The notes under the pieces are model-generated. The model saw only the letters and a program-made list of their open reading frames with translations. It searched no databases and had not been told where the DNA came from. From contig NZ_AUUU01000073.1 of assembly GCF_002760435.1 (NCBI RefSeq), positions 1 to 64,000 of the forward strand: a DNA stretch of 64,000 bases. Reading direction: 5' to 3'. The translations under genes and the position numbers were made by a program. Origin of the DNA: Clostridium sp. LS (GTDB lineage: Bacteria; Bacillota; Clostridia; Clostridiales; Clostridiaceae). Below, one piece after another: positions 47,452 to 56,637 of the stretch. Within the stretch, counting starts at the first letter, position 1; the number at the start of each line of letters is the position of its first letter.

Positions 47452-48804
47452 TTAATCAATTACTTGACCTTTTTCTTCTATTACTCTTTTCTTTATACGT
47501 TGTGATAAATACATATATTCTATAATTTTTTTCTTATCATATAAAAGCTTCTTCTCCATTATTGTATCTGCTAATACTTCCGCTAATTTATCTGAGTCAT
47601 GCTTTACTAATCCATTTTTAATTTTAACTAAATCTTCTCCTACTATCTTTACACCTAAACTATTTATAACTTCTCTATCCAACTTTACAAGTTCTGCGCC
47701 ATCTTTTTTATATTTTTCTTTTAACTCATCGGTAATTTCACCCGTGTTTGCAATTACATAATCAACTATATCTTTTCCACCATACTTAAATAAAACTTTT
47801 AGGTGATCTGATACCTTAAATCCTGTGGTTTCACCAGGCTGAGTCATTATATTTGATATATAGATTTTAACAGCATCACTTTTTCTAACTTCTTTTGAAA
47901 TCTCCTTAACAAGCAGATTTGAAGTTATACTTGTATATAAACTTCCTGGCCCCATTACTATAGCATCCGCCTCTTTTATAGCCTCTAATGCTTCAGGTAA
48001 TGCTTTTGCACTCTCTGGAACTATTTTTAATTCTTCTATTCGAGAATTTTGTTTAACTGCTTCTTCAGGGATTTGAGATTCCCCTTCTACTATATTGCCG
48101 TTTTGAAGTTTTGCAACTAACTGCATATTATCTAGGGTAACTGGAATCACCTTACCTGTTACTGCAAGTACTGAACTCATTTTCTGAACAGCTTCTTCGA
48201 AATTATCAGAAATTCCAGCCATAGCTGCCAAAAATAAATTTCCAAAACTTTGATTCTTTAATCTTCCATCTGGGAATCTATATTGAAGTAAATCTTCCAT
48301 TATAGGCTCTGTATCAGCTAATGCTAAGATACAGTTTCTTATATCTCCTGGCGGAAGCATGCCTAAATCTTCTCTTAAATCACCAGAACCGCCGCCATCA
48401 TCTCCAACTGTTACAATTGCAGTAATATTGGATGTATAATACTTTAATCCTCTAAGCATTGTTGAGAGACCAGTTCCTCCACCAATTACAACTATTTTAG
48501 GACCTTTTACAAGTAGCCTTTTTTCATATATTAAGCTTTCCATTTTTCTACTATCTAATGAAACCTTAATATAACCTCTATTGACTAGTGCAATTATAGA
48601 TTTCATAGTCTCAGTTACTGATATATATAAAACAAATATTCCAGTAATATTTAAAGATACATAAAAAATTAGGTAATACCAATTATATACTCTATGATTT
48701 ACAAGTTCTGTAAAACCAAAGGCTATTAGTAAAATTCCGAAGACTCCAAAAGATAGCCACCTTTTCACCTTAATTCCTGCTTTAAGCCAATCTCGTATCC
48801 TCAT
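47452..48804 (-). CDS. yvcK: YvcK/GlmR family protein with N-terminal membrane extension
   Basis: CofD-like protein tied to carbon metabolism and cell-wall precursor supply (GlmR in Bacillus binds UDP-GlcNAc). The family core starts near residue 105 with [15 protein letters not shown], followed by [12 protein letters not shown] and LPPGDIRN. At 450 residues it is about 115-130 longer than Bacillus YvcK; the extra N-terminal part holds two hydrophobic segments (about 18-35 and 42-64), so this version is probably membrane-anchored. ATG at 48804 overlaps the rapZ stop by four bases (ATGA), indicating translational coupling. Confidence 0.94.
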   Translation of the reverse strand: MRIRDWLKAGIKVKRWLSFGVFGILLIAFGFTELVNHRVYNWYYLIFYVSLNITGIFVLYISVTETMKSIIALVNRGYIKVSLDSRKMESLIYEKRLLVKGPKIVVIGGGTGLSTMLRGLKYYTSNITAIVTVGDDGGGSGDLREDLGMLPPGDIRNCILALADTEPIMEDLLQYRFPDGRLKNQSFGNLFLAAMAGISDNFEEAVQKMSSVLAVTGKVIPVTLDNMQLVAKLQNGNIVEGESQIPEEAVKQNSRIEELKIVPESAKALPEALEAIKEADAIVMGPGSLYTSITSNLLVKEISKEVRKSDAVKIYISNIMTQPGETTGFKVSDHLKVLFKYGGKDIVDYVIANTGEITDELKEKYKKDGAELVKLDREVINSLGVKIVGEDLVKIKNGLVKHDSDKLAEVLADTIMEKKLLYDKKKIIEYMYLSQRIKKRVIEEKGQVID

Positions 48805-49685
48805 AGTTTCTTTTCCCCTTTATGAAGATCTTCTGCTACATCTCTATGCTCTATTTTAGAATTATAATTTTCCTTATTTAATCTCTCATATACTTCATTC
48901 GCAATTGCAACAGATCGATGTCTACCACCTGTACATCCTATAGATATAATTAATTGTCTTTTTCCTTCTTTAATGTAATTAGGAATTAAATATTTTAACA
49001 TATCCACTAATTTCTCTATGAAATTAACTGTTTCTTCTTGTTTTAGTACATATTCTCTAACTGGTTCATCGTTACCTGAATATTGCTTTAATTCTGGTAT
49101 ATAAAACGGATTTGGAATGAATCTAACATCAAAAACCAAATCTGAATCTACAGGTATTCCGTATTTAAATCCAAAACTTAATACTGTAACTGATAATTGC
49201 TTTTCTGGATAAGTATGATCTCCATAAGCCGTATTTATTTTTTCTCTTAAGTGCCTTATTTCATATTTTGATGTATCGATAATAATGTCTGCTACATTCT
49301 TAACTTCTCTTAATCTTTCACGTTCTTGAGTAATCCCAGTTAAAACTCTTCCATCTGGTGACAATGGATGACTTCTTCTTGTTTCTTTAAATCTCTTTAT
49401 AAGGACTTCATCTGTTGCCTCCAAAAATAATATTTCATATTTAAATTCATTTTGCTTTAAATAATTTAAAGCTTCAAAAAAATCATCAAAAAAAACTCCA
49501 CCTCTAATATCTATAACCAATGCAACTTTTTCAATATTCCCACCACTTTGGGTACACACTTCTGCAAACTTTGATATTAACTTTGGTGGAAGGTTATCTA
49601 CACAAAAATACCCTAAATCTTCTAGTGTTCTTGTTGCTTGTGTTTTTCCTGCTCCTGATAATCCTGTAACTATAACAAATCTCAT
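48801..49685 (-). CDS. rapZ: RNase adapter / nucleotide-binding protein RapZ (YvcJ)
   Basis: P-loop nucleotide-binding protein; in enterics it steers RNase E to sRNAs of glucosamine-6-phosphate synthase, while YvcJ of Bacillus affects competence. The 294 residues show Walker [11 protein letters not shown] (about 8-17) and the C-terminal signature [15 protein letters not shown] (about 245-259). I start at ATG 49685 with GGGGAG upstream; the longer frame adds 14 residues containing no conserved feature. First gene of rapZ-yvcK-whiA. A TATAAT lies at about 49755-49770 upstream, after the murB terminator. Confidence 0.95.
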   Translation of the reverse strand: MRFVIVTGLSGAGKTQATRTLEDLGYFCVDNLPPKLISKFAEVCTQSGGNIEKVALVIDIRGGVFFDDFFEALNYLKQNEFKYEILFLEATDEVLIKRFKETRRSHPLSPDGRVLTGITQERERLREVKNVADIIIDTSKYEIRHLREKINTAYGDHTYPEKQLSVTVLSFGFKYGIPVDSDLVFDVRFIPNPFYIPELKQYSGNDEPVREYVLKQEETVNFIEKLVDMLKYLIPNYIKEGKRQLIISIGCTGGRHRSVAIANEVYERLNKENYNSKIEHRDVAEDLHKGEKKL

Positions 49686-49788
49686 ATTACACACTCCCCT
49701 TTTGCCAAAGATACTTTTAAAACACATAAGCTGCTTTTTTTATGTTCATTAATATTAAAATTATATCATACTATTATGATTAAATCAT

Positions 49789-49818
49789 AAAAAACCCAAA
49801 AGTCTCAAAACTCTTGAG
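49789..49818 (-). terminator. Terminator of murB
   Basis: A 9-bp stem with two wobble pairs (49810-49818 with 49795-49803), 6-base loop, then a T run (complement of 49789-49794). It lies about 60 bases past the murB stop. Confidence 0.75.
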
Positions 49819-49875
49819 TTTTATAAATTTAAATTATCTATTGCATACTATGATATAGTTATTATTTTCACTCAC

Positions 49876-50790
49876 CTAATCTTCCCCTAGTATTCTAACT
49901 TCTGGATATAAATCTACTCCATATTGCTTTTTTACTTCTTCCTTAACATAACATATTACACCTAATACATCTTTCGCTGTTCCATTATCCTTATTAATAA
50001 CAAATCCAGCATGTTTCTCTGAAACACAGGCCCCGCCAATAGTAAAGCCTTTTAATCCTGCATCTTCAATTAATTTTCCAGCAAAATAACCCTCAGGTCT
50101 TTTAAAAGTACTTCCTGCTGAAGGATATTCTAAAGGCTGTCTTTCCTCCCTCCTTTTAGTCAACTCATCAACTCTAGCTTGAATCTTCTCTTTATCTCCA
50201 GGCGTTAACGCAAATGTTGCACTTAGTACTATATATCCCTTTTGCATAACTACAGACTGCCTGTAACCTAAATTCAGTTCTTCTTTAGAAAGCACTTTAA
50301 CTTCTTGTTTATCGTCCAATACTTCCGCACTCTCAATAACAAATGATATTTCTCCGTCATAAGCTCCCGCATTCATAAAAACAGCTCCACCTACACTACC
50401 TGGAATACCACATGCAAACTGGAAACCTGCTAAAGACCCTGCCGTTGCTTCTTTGGAAACATCTTTAAGCAATACACCACATTCTGCAATAATTTTATTT
50501 CCTACTCGCTCTATTTTATTAAGCTCACATAACTTTATAACTACGCCTCTAATGCCGCCATCTTTAACCAAAAGATTTGACCCATTACCTATTACATAAT
50601 ATGGAATTTCATTTTCTTTACAAACGGTTATAGTTTCCCTAATCTGCTTTACACTATTTGGAATTAAAAGTATATCAACAGGTCCCCCAACCTTAAAGTA
50701 TATATGTTCGCTCATTCTCGCATCTAATTGAATTTGTGACTCTTCGTATATTGTACTGAACAAATTCTTATATTCTTTATAATGCTTCAT
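49876..50790 (-). CDS. murB: UDP-N-acetylmuramate dehydrogenase MurB
   Basis: FAD enzyme that reduces UDP-GlcNAc-enolpyruvate to UDP-MurNAc in peptidoglycan synthesis. The 304 residues match the type II MurB form: FKVGGPVDILLIP (about 32-44), GNGSNLLVKDGGIRG (about 78-92), GIPGSVGGAVFMNAGAYDGE (about 133-152), and the catalytic serine in PSAGSTFKRPEGYFAGKLIE (about 224). Start ATG 50790 with GAGGAG; an in-frame TTG 15 bases upstream overlaps that site and is rejected. Single-gene unit with its own promoter and terminator. Confidence 0.96.
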   Translation of the reverse strand: MKHYKEYKNLFSTIYEESQIQLDARMSEHIYFKVGGPVDILLIPNSVKQIRETITVCKENEIPYYVIGNGSNLLVKDGGIRGVVIKLCELNKIERVGNKIIAECGVLLKDVSKEATAGSLAGFQFACGIPGSVGGAVFMNAGAYDGEISFVIESAEVLDDKQEVKVLSKEELNLGYRQSVVMQKGYIVLSATFALTPGDKEKIQARVDELTKRREERQPLEYPSAGSTFKRPEGYFAGKLIEDAGLKGFTIGGACVSEKHAGFVINKDNGTAKDVLGVICYVKEEVKKQYGVDLYPEVRILGED

Positions 50791-50865
50791 GCCAAAACTC
50801 CTCAAATATTTTTATTAATCACATAAACTTACATGATATAGAATAATCCATATGCTAATCGAAAA

Positions 50866-50913
50866 CAAGTAAATTTTTATTCACACTAGATTTAATCAAG
50901 TAAATTTTTATTC
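50866..50913. repeat. 17-bp direct repeat in the murB leader
   Basis: caagtaaatttttattc occurs at 50866-50882 and 50897-50913, 31 bp apart, between the murB promoter and start codon. Could be a tandem operator or a recent local duplication. Confidence 0.6.
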
Positions 50914-50919
50914 CGTATT

Positions 50920-50948
50920 ATTATAGCATAATTTATGTATTTTGTTCA
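50920..50948 (-). promoter_or_regulatory. Predicted murB promoter
   Basis: TATAAT (complement of 50920-50925), 17-bp spacer, TGAACA (complement of 50943-50948). The -35 lies inside the last codons of uvrC, so murB can be transcribed independently. Confidence 0.6.
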
Positions 50949-52807
50949 TGTTTTTTGAAATATGCAAGAATACTATTTGCAGCCTTATTATCAATTGACT
51001 CAGTTTCTAGAAGTTCATCCAATGTGGCTCTTTTAATATTCTCAATGCTTCCAAATTTCACAAGAAGTGCCATTCTCCTTTTCTGTCCTATATTAGGTAT
51101 ATCATCTAATATTGAATGTAATGTTCTCTTATCTCTTAAACTCCTATGATAAGTAATTGCAAATCTATGAACTTCATCTTGAATCCGTCTAATTAACTGC
51201 ATCAGATTAGAATTTCTATTTATTATTAACTCATTATTATTATAGATTATTCCACGAGTTGCATGATGATCATCTTTGACTAATCCGCATACAGGTATAT
51301 CTATGCCTAACTTATCTAATACCTCAAGAGCTATATTTACTTGCCCTTTTCCACCATCCATCATTATCAAATCTGGAAAATTAGAAAACTTTCCATTAGA
51401 GAAATTTATTTTTTTCTCTTGAATTTCTTCTATTTCTCTTAACCCATGAGTAAATCTTCTTTCCAATATTTCTCTCATGCTATCATAATCATTGGCATTT
51501 TTTACGGTTTTTATGCGAAATCTTCTATAATCACTATTTTTGGCTTTGCCATCTTCAAATACAATCATAGACCCTACAGAATCCACCCCTTGTATATTAG
51601 ATATATCATAGGCCTCTATTCTATATGGTAAGGTATCAAGTTCCAATAACTCTTGTATATTTTCTAGAGATATTCTATTTATTTCTTTGTCTTTTAACAT
51701 TTTATCCTTAAATTGATCTAAAGTAATCTTTGCATTATTTTTTACCAATTCTAACATTTCTTTTTTCTCACCTTTTATTGGAACTTTAACATAAACCTTC
51801 GAGCCTCGTTTTATACTCAAAAATTCCTCGAGAGCTTCTATTTCATCGCTTTCAGGAATATAAATATTTTTAGGTACTTTAGGTGTCCCTCTATAAAATG
51901 AGATCATAAATTGTGAAACTATTGTTTTATCATCTTCATGAGCACTATCCTCAATCATAAAATGCTCTCTTCCGGTTATTTTCCCATCTCTCAAAAAGAA
52001 TATTTGAATACAACAATCTTTCTCGTCCTTATATATATTTATGAAATCTTCATCACTTTCTTGGGATTTAAATACTTTCTGCTTTTCAGCTATATTTTCT
52101 ATTGATAAAATCTTATCTCTTAATGATGCCGCCTCCTCAAACTCTAAATTTGATGAAGCTTCCTGCATTTCTTTTTTTAACTTATTTACAATAGTTTTAT
52201 CCCGACCACTTAGGACATCCATAATCTCACTTATCATAACACCATACTCAGCCTTTGAAATATGCCCTTCACATGGAGCATTACATTTCTTTATATGATA
52301 ATTCAAACATGCTCTTGTTGGCTTGCCTCCCTCAACAATTAGCTTTTTGCAGGTTCTTAGTGGAAAAATTTTTCTAATTAAGTTTATTGTTTCGTGTACA
52401 GCTCCTGCATTTGGATATGGCCCAAAGTATTTATTACCATCCCTCGCATGATTTCTTGTTATAAATACTTTAGGAAAATCCTCATTAGTGGTTACTTTTA
52501 TAAAAGGATAGAATTTATCATCTTTCAATGAAATATTATACTTAGGACTATATTTCTTTATTAGGTTGCATTCTAAAATTAATGCTTCCATTTCAGAGTC
52601 AGTAACTATATATTCAAATTCTGAAATATTTTTAACCATTGCTCTTACTTTCTCTGAATGATTTTTTGAATTTTGAAAATATTGCCTTACTCTATTTTTC
52701 AATATCTTTGCTTTACCTACATATATTATCTCCCCAAGAGAATTTTTCATTAAATAAACCCCTGGTTTATCAGGTAAAATTTTTAATTGAGCCTTAAAAT
52801 CAAACAT
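50933..52807 (-). CDS. uvrC: Excinuclease ABC subunit C (UvrC)
   Basis: Dual-incision nuclease of nucleotide excision repair, acting with UvrB. The 624 residues hold the GIY-YIG domain (GVYLMKNSLGEIIYVGKA, about 16-33), a cysteine cluster (CKK...CLNYHIKKCNAPC, about 155-178), a UVR motif (LEFEEAASLRDKI, about 208-220), the RNase H-like endonuclease (YDISNIQGVDSVGSM, about 398-412; MMDGGKGQ) and a C-terminal helix-hairpin-helix pair. ATG 52807 follows GGGGGG. It is separated from the penicillin-binding protein gene by repeat C only. Confidence 0.97.
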   Translation of the reverse strand: MFDFKAQLKILPDKPGVYLMKNSLGEIIYVGKAKILKNRVRQYFQNSKNHSEKVRAMVKNISEFEYIVTDSEMEALILECNLIKKYSPKYNISLKDDKFYPFIKVTTNEDFPKVFITRNHARDGNKYFGPYPNAGAVHETINLIRKIFPLRTCKKLIVEGGKPTRACLNYHIKKCNAPCEGHISKAEYGVMISEIMDVLSGRDKTIVNKLKKEMQEASSNLEFEEAASLRDKILSIENIAEKQKVFKSQESDEDFINIYKDEKDCCIQIFFLRDGKITGREHFMIEDSAHEDDKTIVSQFMISFYRGTPKVPKNIYIPESDEIEALEEFLSIKRGSKVYVKVPIKGEKKEMLELVKNNAKITLDQFKDKMLKDKEINRISLENIQELLELDTLPYRIEAYDISNIQGVDSVGSMIVFEDGKAKNSDYRRFRIKTVKNANDYDSMREILERRFTHGLREIEEIQEKKINFSNGKFSNFPDLIMMDGGKGQVNIALEVLDKLGIDIPVCGLVKDDHHATRGIIYNNNELIINRNSNLMQLIRRIQDEVHRFAITYHRSLRDKRTLHSILDDIPNIGQKRRMALLVKFGSIENIKRATLDELLETESIDNKAANSILAYFKKHEQNT

Positions 52808-52824
52808 AATATCCCCCCTTTATT

Positions 52825-52936
52825 CAGTTTACAGTTAACAGTTTACAATTTACAGTTAAGGAGGAAATCATGAAATGATTTCTTAGCTCTTTAAATTTGG
52901 AAAACCTGCAAGGTTTTCTTCCTTAACTTATAACTA
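52825..52936. repeat. Stop-codon-linked hairpin repeat, copy C (PBP gene to uvrC)
   Basis: About 112 bp. Stems have different sequence from copies A/B but the same layout: gaaatcat-gaa-atgatttc (52863-52881) and aaaacct-gca-aggtttt (52910-52917 area to 52919). Its end (complement ttagttataagttaagg) supplies the PBP stop codon TAG at 52934-52936; the other end lies 18 bases from the uvrC start. Confidence 0.7.
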
Positions 52937-54409
52937 ATTTAACGCTTGCTTAATTACACTGCCTGCTATTGGTGCTGCCGCACTTGCCCCATATCCACCA
53001 TTTTCAACAATAACTGCAACTGCAATCTTAGGATTACTTGCTGGTGCAAACCCAATAAACCATGAATGTGGTTTTGCACTTTGACCATTAGCTAAATTAT
53101 AATCAGCTGTACCCGTTTTACCTGCTGCCTCAGTTCCTTGGAAATATCCCCATGACGAATCTACTTTTGAATCAACCAAATACTTCATATAATCTTTTAT
53201 GATAGCTGCATTAGATGCACTAATTACCTGTTTATATACTTTAGGATCTACTGTCTTAACTACATTATTATCTTTATCAATTACTTGATTAACAAGCCTA
53301 GGTTCCATCATCTTTCCGTCATTTGCTATGGTGCTTGCTACTAAAGCCATTTGCATTGGAGTTGCTAAGATACTGCTTTGACCAATACCTGACTGTGCTA
53401 TACTTCCTATTTCAGCTTTTGAAAGCTTTGGAAATTGACTTTTAGTTATCTTAAATCCTTCTGAATCAATACTATTATTAAATCCGTATCTTTCAGCAGT
53501 CTCTTTCAATTTATCATTTCCAAGCTCCATGGCAAGTGTACCAAATACAAAATTACTTGATAATTTAAATGCATCTTTTAAATTTATTGTTCCATTAACT
53601 TCTCCGTTATCATTACTTAGAGATTGCTTATCATTAAATACAATTTTTCCTGTATCATCGAATGTTCTGCTTGTAACACCTGGCATATTTTCTAAAGCAC
53701 TGCTAAGCGTAACTGTTTTAAAGGTTGATCCTGGTGGATACAATCCTGATACCGCTCTATTTATTAATGGACTATCTTCTGATGTTCCTTCATTTGCCGC
53801 CTTCATTGAAGCATCTAAATCATTTGGATTATAAGTCGGCTTAGAAACCATCGCTAATACCTCTCCTGTTTTAGGATTTAAAGCAACTACAGCACCTTTA
53901 TTATTTCCAAGTGCATCATATGCTATCTTTTGAAGTGTTGGATCTAACGTTGTTATGACTCCATTACCAATTTTAACGTCATCTTCTTTTCTATTTTGAA
54001 ACATAGCTTTTAACTTATCTAAACTAAAATCCTTGGTTAAGTTAAGAAAATCATTAGTAATCTTATTATAAGACCTTAATTCACTATCATAATCAGCTTC
54101 TAATCCTGTAAGCCCATATTTAGGATCCACATATCCTAATGCATGAACATACAAGTCTCCATTAACATAGGTTCTTTTTTGTGTAAGAGCATTTACTCTT
54201 GCACTTGTTGTAAGTGGATTTTTATTCCTATCGTAGATAGTTCCTCTTAAAACTTCATTTCTTTTTGCCCAAAGTCTTTGATTTCCTTGCTGCTCAGCTA
54301 GTGTTGGTGCTGAGAAAACCTGAAAATATGCAATGTATGAGATAAGAGCTACAAAGCAAAATAGAAAAACTACCATTACTTGTTTTATACTATTAGAAAC
54401 ATTTTTCAA
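52934..54409 (-). CDS. Class B penicillin-binding protein (PbpA/FtsI-like transpeptidase)
   Basis: Monofunctional D,D-transpeptidase crosslinking peptidoglycan. The 491 residues have one N-terminal TM helix (about 10-30), a small dimerisation part, and the transpeptidase domain with the nucleophile motif PPGSTFK (about 225-231), SSN (about 281-283) and KTGTADY (about 447-453). The start is TTG at 54409, preceded by AGGAGGG that overlaps the last codons of the ftsW-type gene, so the pair is translationally coupled. With the SEDS glycosyltransferase and FHA protein upstream it forms a wall-synthesis operon. Sporulation or elongation use is not decidable here. Confidence 0.94.
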   Translation of the reverse strand: MKNVSNSIKQVMVVFLFCFVALISYIAYFQVFSAPTLAEQQGNQRLWAKRNEVLRGTIYDRNKNPLTTSARVNALTQKRTYVNGDLYVHALGYVDPKYGLTGLEADYDSELRSYNKITNDFLNLTKDFSLDKLKAMFQNRKEDDVKIGNGVITTLDPTLQKIAYDALGNNKGAVVALNPKTGEVLAMVSKPTYNPNDLDASMKAANEGTSEDSPLINRAVSGLYPPGSTFKTVTLSSALENMPGVTSRTFDDTGKIVFNDKQSLSNDNGEVNGTINLKDAFKLSSNFVFGTLAMELGNDKLKETAERYGFNNSIDSEGFKITKSQFPKLSKAEIGSIAQSGIGQSSILATPMQMALVASTIANDGKMMEPRLVNQVIDKDNNVVKTVDPKVYKQVISASNAAIIKDYMKYLVDSKVDSSWGYFQGTEAAGKTGTADYNLANGQSAKPHSWFIGFAPASNPKIAVAVIVENGGYGASAAAPIAGSVIKQALN

Positions 54410-54412
54410 TTT

Positions 54413-55633
54413 TTAGCCCTCCTCTGATATCTTCTGAAGTACTGCTAGCGCAAAGAACATACTTATTATAGATGATCCACCAGCGCTTATAAGTGGTAAT
54501 GTAATTCCTGTAAGTGGTATCACAGCAAAAACACCTCCGATTATAACTAAAACCTGGCAGGCTATCATAGCGCTCATTCCTATAGTTCCAAGCTGTGAAA
54601 ATTTATCTTGGACCCTAAAAGCGGCTCGCATACCTCTATAGAAAAACAAGAAATATATTATCATAATCCCAAGCCCAAAAACCATCCCTAATTCTTCACA
54701 AATTACTGCAAAAATTAAATCTGATGTATTTACAGGAACAAAACCAGGATATCCTTGACCCAATCCTGAACCAAACATACCACCTGATGAAATAGAATAT
54801 AATCCTTGAATAATTTGATATCCACCTGTATCCTTATACTCCCATGGGTTTTGCCAAATTACTATTCTTTGCCTTACATGTGGAAATAGTTTAAATGCAA
54901 GAAATGAACCAACTATAAATAATACAAATGTAATTGCTACATACTTTTTCTTTCCTGTAGCAACATAAAGCATTGTTATGGCTATACCAAAGAATATTAA
55001 AGCAGATCCTAAATCTTTTTGTAAGACCAAACATCCTAACGAAAACATAACTACTAATGCTGGTTGCCAAAGTTGATTAAAATCTTCTTTAATATTACTT
55101 TTATCTTCATAATCTTTTAATGCAGATGCAAGATATATCACAAAAGCTACTTTACCAAATTCAGATGGTTGAAATCCCATTCCCCCTATCATTACCCAGT
55201 TGGTTGCTCCATAAACTTCTGTACCAAATACTAATGCCATTGGCATAAAAATTAAGGTAATAACCAAATACACCTTTTTATATTTTGCATAGTCTCGTAA
55301 ATCTGGAATAGCTGCTACTAAAACAATAAAAATAACTATTCCCGCTGTAAACCAGATTAATTGTTTTATAGCAACAGCAGTATCCAATCTATATAAGACC
55401 GCCATTCCAATAACTGATAATATGCACGCAAAAGTAATTAGAAACTTATCTCCATGAGGATAAAATTTTCTAATTAGAATTTGCGTTAATGTTATTAATA
55501 CGCACACTATTAGTCCCATATATATTGCTCCCATATCCATGGGATCCTTTAAAATAGCTAAATCTGCAAAAAGAACTATACATAAAAGATAAGTTAAAAT
55601 TAACAATTTTACCTCATCCATTTTAATCTTCAA
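54413..55633 (-). CDS. SEDS peptidoglycan glycosyltransferase (FtsW/RodA/SpoVE family)
   Basis: Polytopic membrane enzyme polymerising lipid II with a class B PBP partner. The protein of about 406 residues has around ten TM segments and the family block GGMFGSGLGQGYPGFVPVNT followed by DLIFAVICEELG (about 280-312). I place the start at TTG 55633 (MKIKMDEVKLL) because GAGGTGG sits six bases before it; the in-frame ATG at 55657 lies upstream of that site, and the ATG at 55621 is the other choice. Stop and next ribosome site overlap. The 247-base gap to the FHA gene has a long stem (aggctcag/ctgagcct, about 55752-55798). Confidence 0.92.
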   Translation of the reverse strand: MKIKMDEVKLLILTYLLCIVLFADLAILKDPMDMGAIYMGLIVCVLITLTQILIRKFYPHGDKFLITFACILSVIGMAVLYRLDTAVAIKQLIWFTAGIVIFIVLVAAIPDLRDYAKYKKVYLVITLIFMPMALVFGTEVYGATNWVMIGGMGFQPSEFGKVAFVIYLASALKDYEDKSNIKEDFNQLWQPALVVMFSLGCLVLQKDLGSALIFFGIAITMLYVATGKKKYVAITFVLFIVGSFLAFKLFPHVRQRIVIWQNPWEYKDTGGYQIIQGLYSISSGGMFGSGLGQGYPGFVPVNTSDLIFAVICEELGMVFGLGIMIIYFLFFYRGMRAAFRVQDKFSQLGTIGMSAMIACQVLVIIGGVFAVIPLTGITLPLISAGGSSIISMFFALAVLQKISEEG

Positions 55634-55880
55634 TCTGTACCACCTCATTGTTCTCATTTCGTCTTCTAGTAACTAACTATTATAATTATGTTAGAACTAA
55701 TTTTTTAAATGAATTTAATATTAATTGCATTTGCATTGAACAGCTTATTGTAAGGCTCAGCTGAAGGTATTTCTATTTTTACCTCCTACTGAGCCTAATT
55801 GATTTAAATCCTTAATTTATAATACCTGATTAACTATATTTATAGTAGTTATAATAATCATTCATCATGTGCTGTATTCT

Positions 55881-56324
55881 TTATTTTAATATTTTAAAAA
55901 CTGAAGTTCCAATCTTTATTTCATCTTTATTGGCTAATTTCGTTTTATTATTTATTTTATTTCCATTTACATAAGTACCATTTGTGCTATTTAAGTCCTC
56001 TATATACAGTGAATCATTTCTCACAATAATTTTTGCGTGATTCCCAGATACGTGAGGATCACTTAAAACAATTGAATTACCATCTTTTCTACCTATTGTG
56101 AGATCTGATCTTATTGGAATAATTGATCCATCTTTTAAGTCTTTACCTTCACCTGAATTAATAATTTCTAATCCCAAATTTCCTTTTGGGGTAGATGGTC
56201 TTCTCTTTTTCCCGCCATTTTTAACATCTCTATACATTATCTTAAGTGCATAATATATTATTACATATAGAATAATAATAAATACAACACCAAAAACTCC
56301 AGCAATTATTTTTGAAAAACTCAT
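55881..56324 (-). CDS. FHA-domain membrane protein
   Basis: A 147-residue protein: one N-terminal TM helix (about 8-28), a basic segment (KNGGKKRRPS), and a C-terminal forkhead-associated domain with the phosphothreonine-binding residues in LTIGRKDGNSIVL (about 75-87), DPHVSGNHAKI (about 89-99) and NSTNGTYVNG (about 112-121). FHA proteins next to FtsW/PBP genes are usual in Gram-positives and suggest control of wall synthesis by a Ser/Thr kinase; no such kinase gene is in the window. ATG 56324 follows GAGGTG. Confidence 0.93.
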   Translation of the reverse strand: MSFSKIIAGVFGVVFIIILYVIIYYALKIMYRDVKNGGKKRRPSTPKGNLGLEIINSGEGKDLKDGSIIPIRSDLTIGRKDGNSIVLSDPHVSGNHAKIIVRNDSLYIEDLNSTNGTYVNGNKINNKTKLANKDEIKIGTSVFKILK

Positions 56325-56637
56325 ATTTTCACCTCAATATTTATTCCCGTATTATAATCAATATGAAAACAAAATTTCTAAAAGATTTATTAACTATATT
56401 CGTGTACATCTCATTAATTATGATTATACAACAAAAAAACAAGTATTACATATAAAAGTGCTACTTATTAATTATTAATTAATATTTATTTAATTAATTT
56501 TAAAATATCTGCTTTTTATATTTTGTTATATAACACCCCAATTGTCAATTTTCAATTATTGACAATTGGGCAATTTCACTAAGTTATATATATTTTTAAT
56601 CTAATTTATTAATATAACAAACCTTATACACTTATTT
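56325..56637. other. uvrA-FHA intergenic region with a 13-bp perfect inverted repeat
   Basis: 313 bases, very AT-rich. cccaattgtcaat (56537-56549) and attgacaattggg (56558-56570) form a perfect stem with an 8-base loop. There is no T run on either side, so termination is doubtful. TATAAT hexamers reading toward the FHA gene occur near 56350 and 56425 without good -35 partners. No gene seen. Confidence 0.45.

Noticed and set aside
56537-56570. Perfect 13-bp inverted repeat as uvrA terminator
   Set aside because: No T tract on either side; kept only as an unexplained stem.
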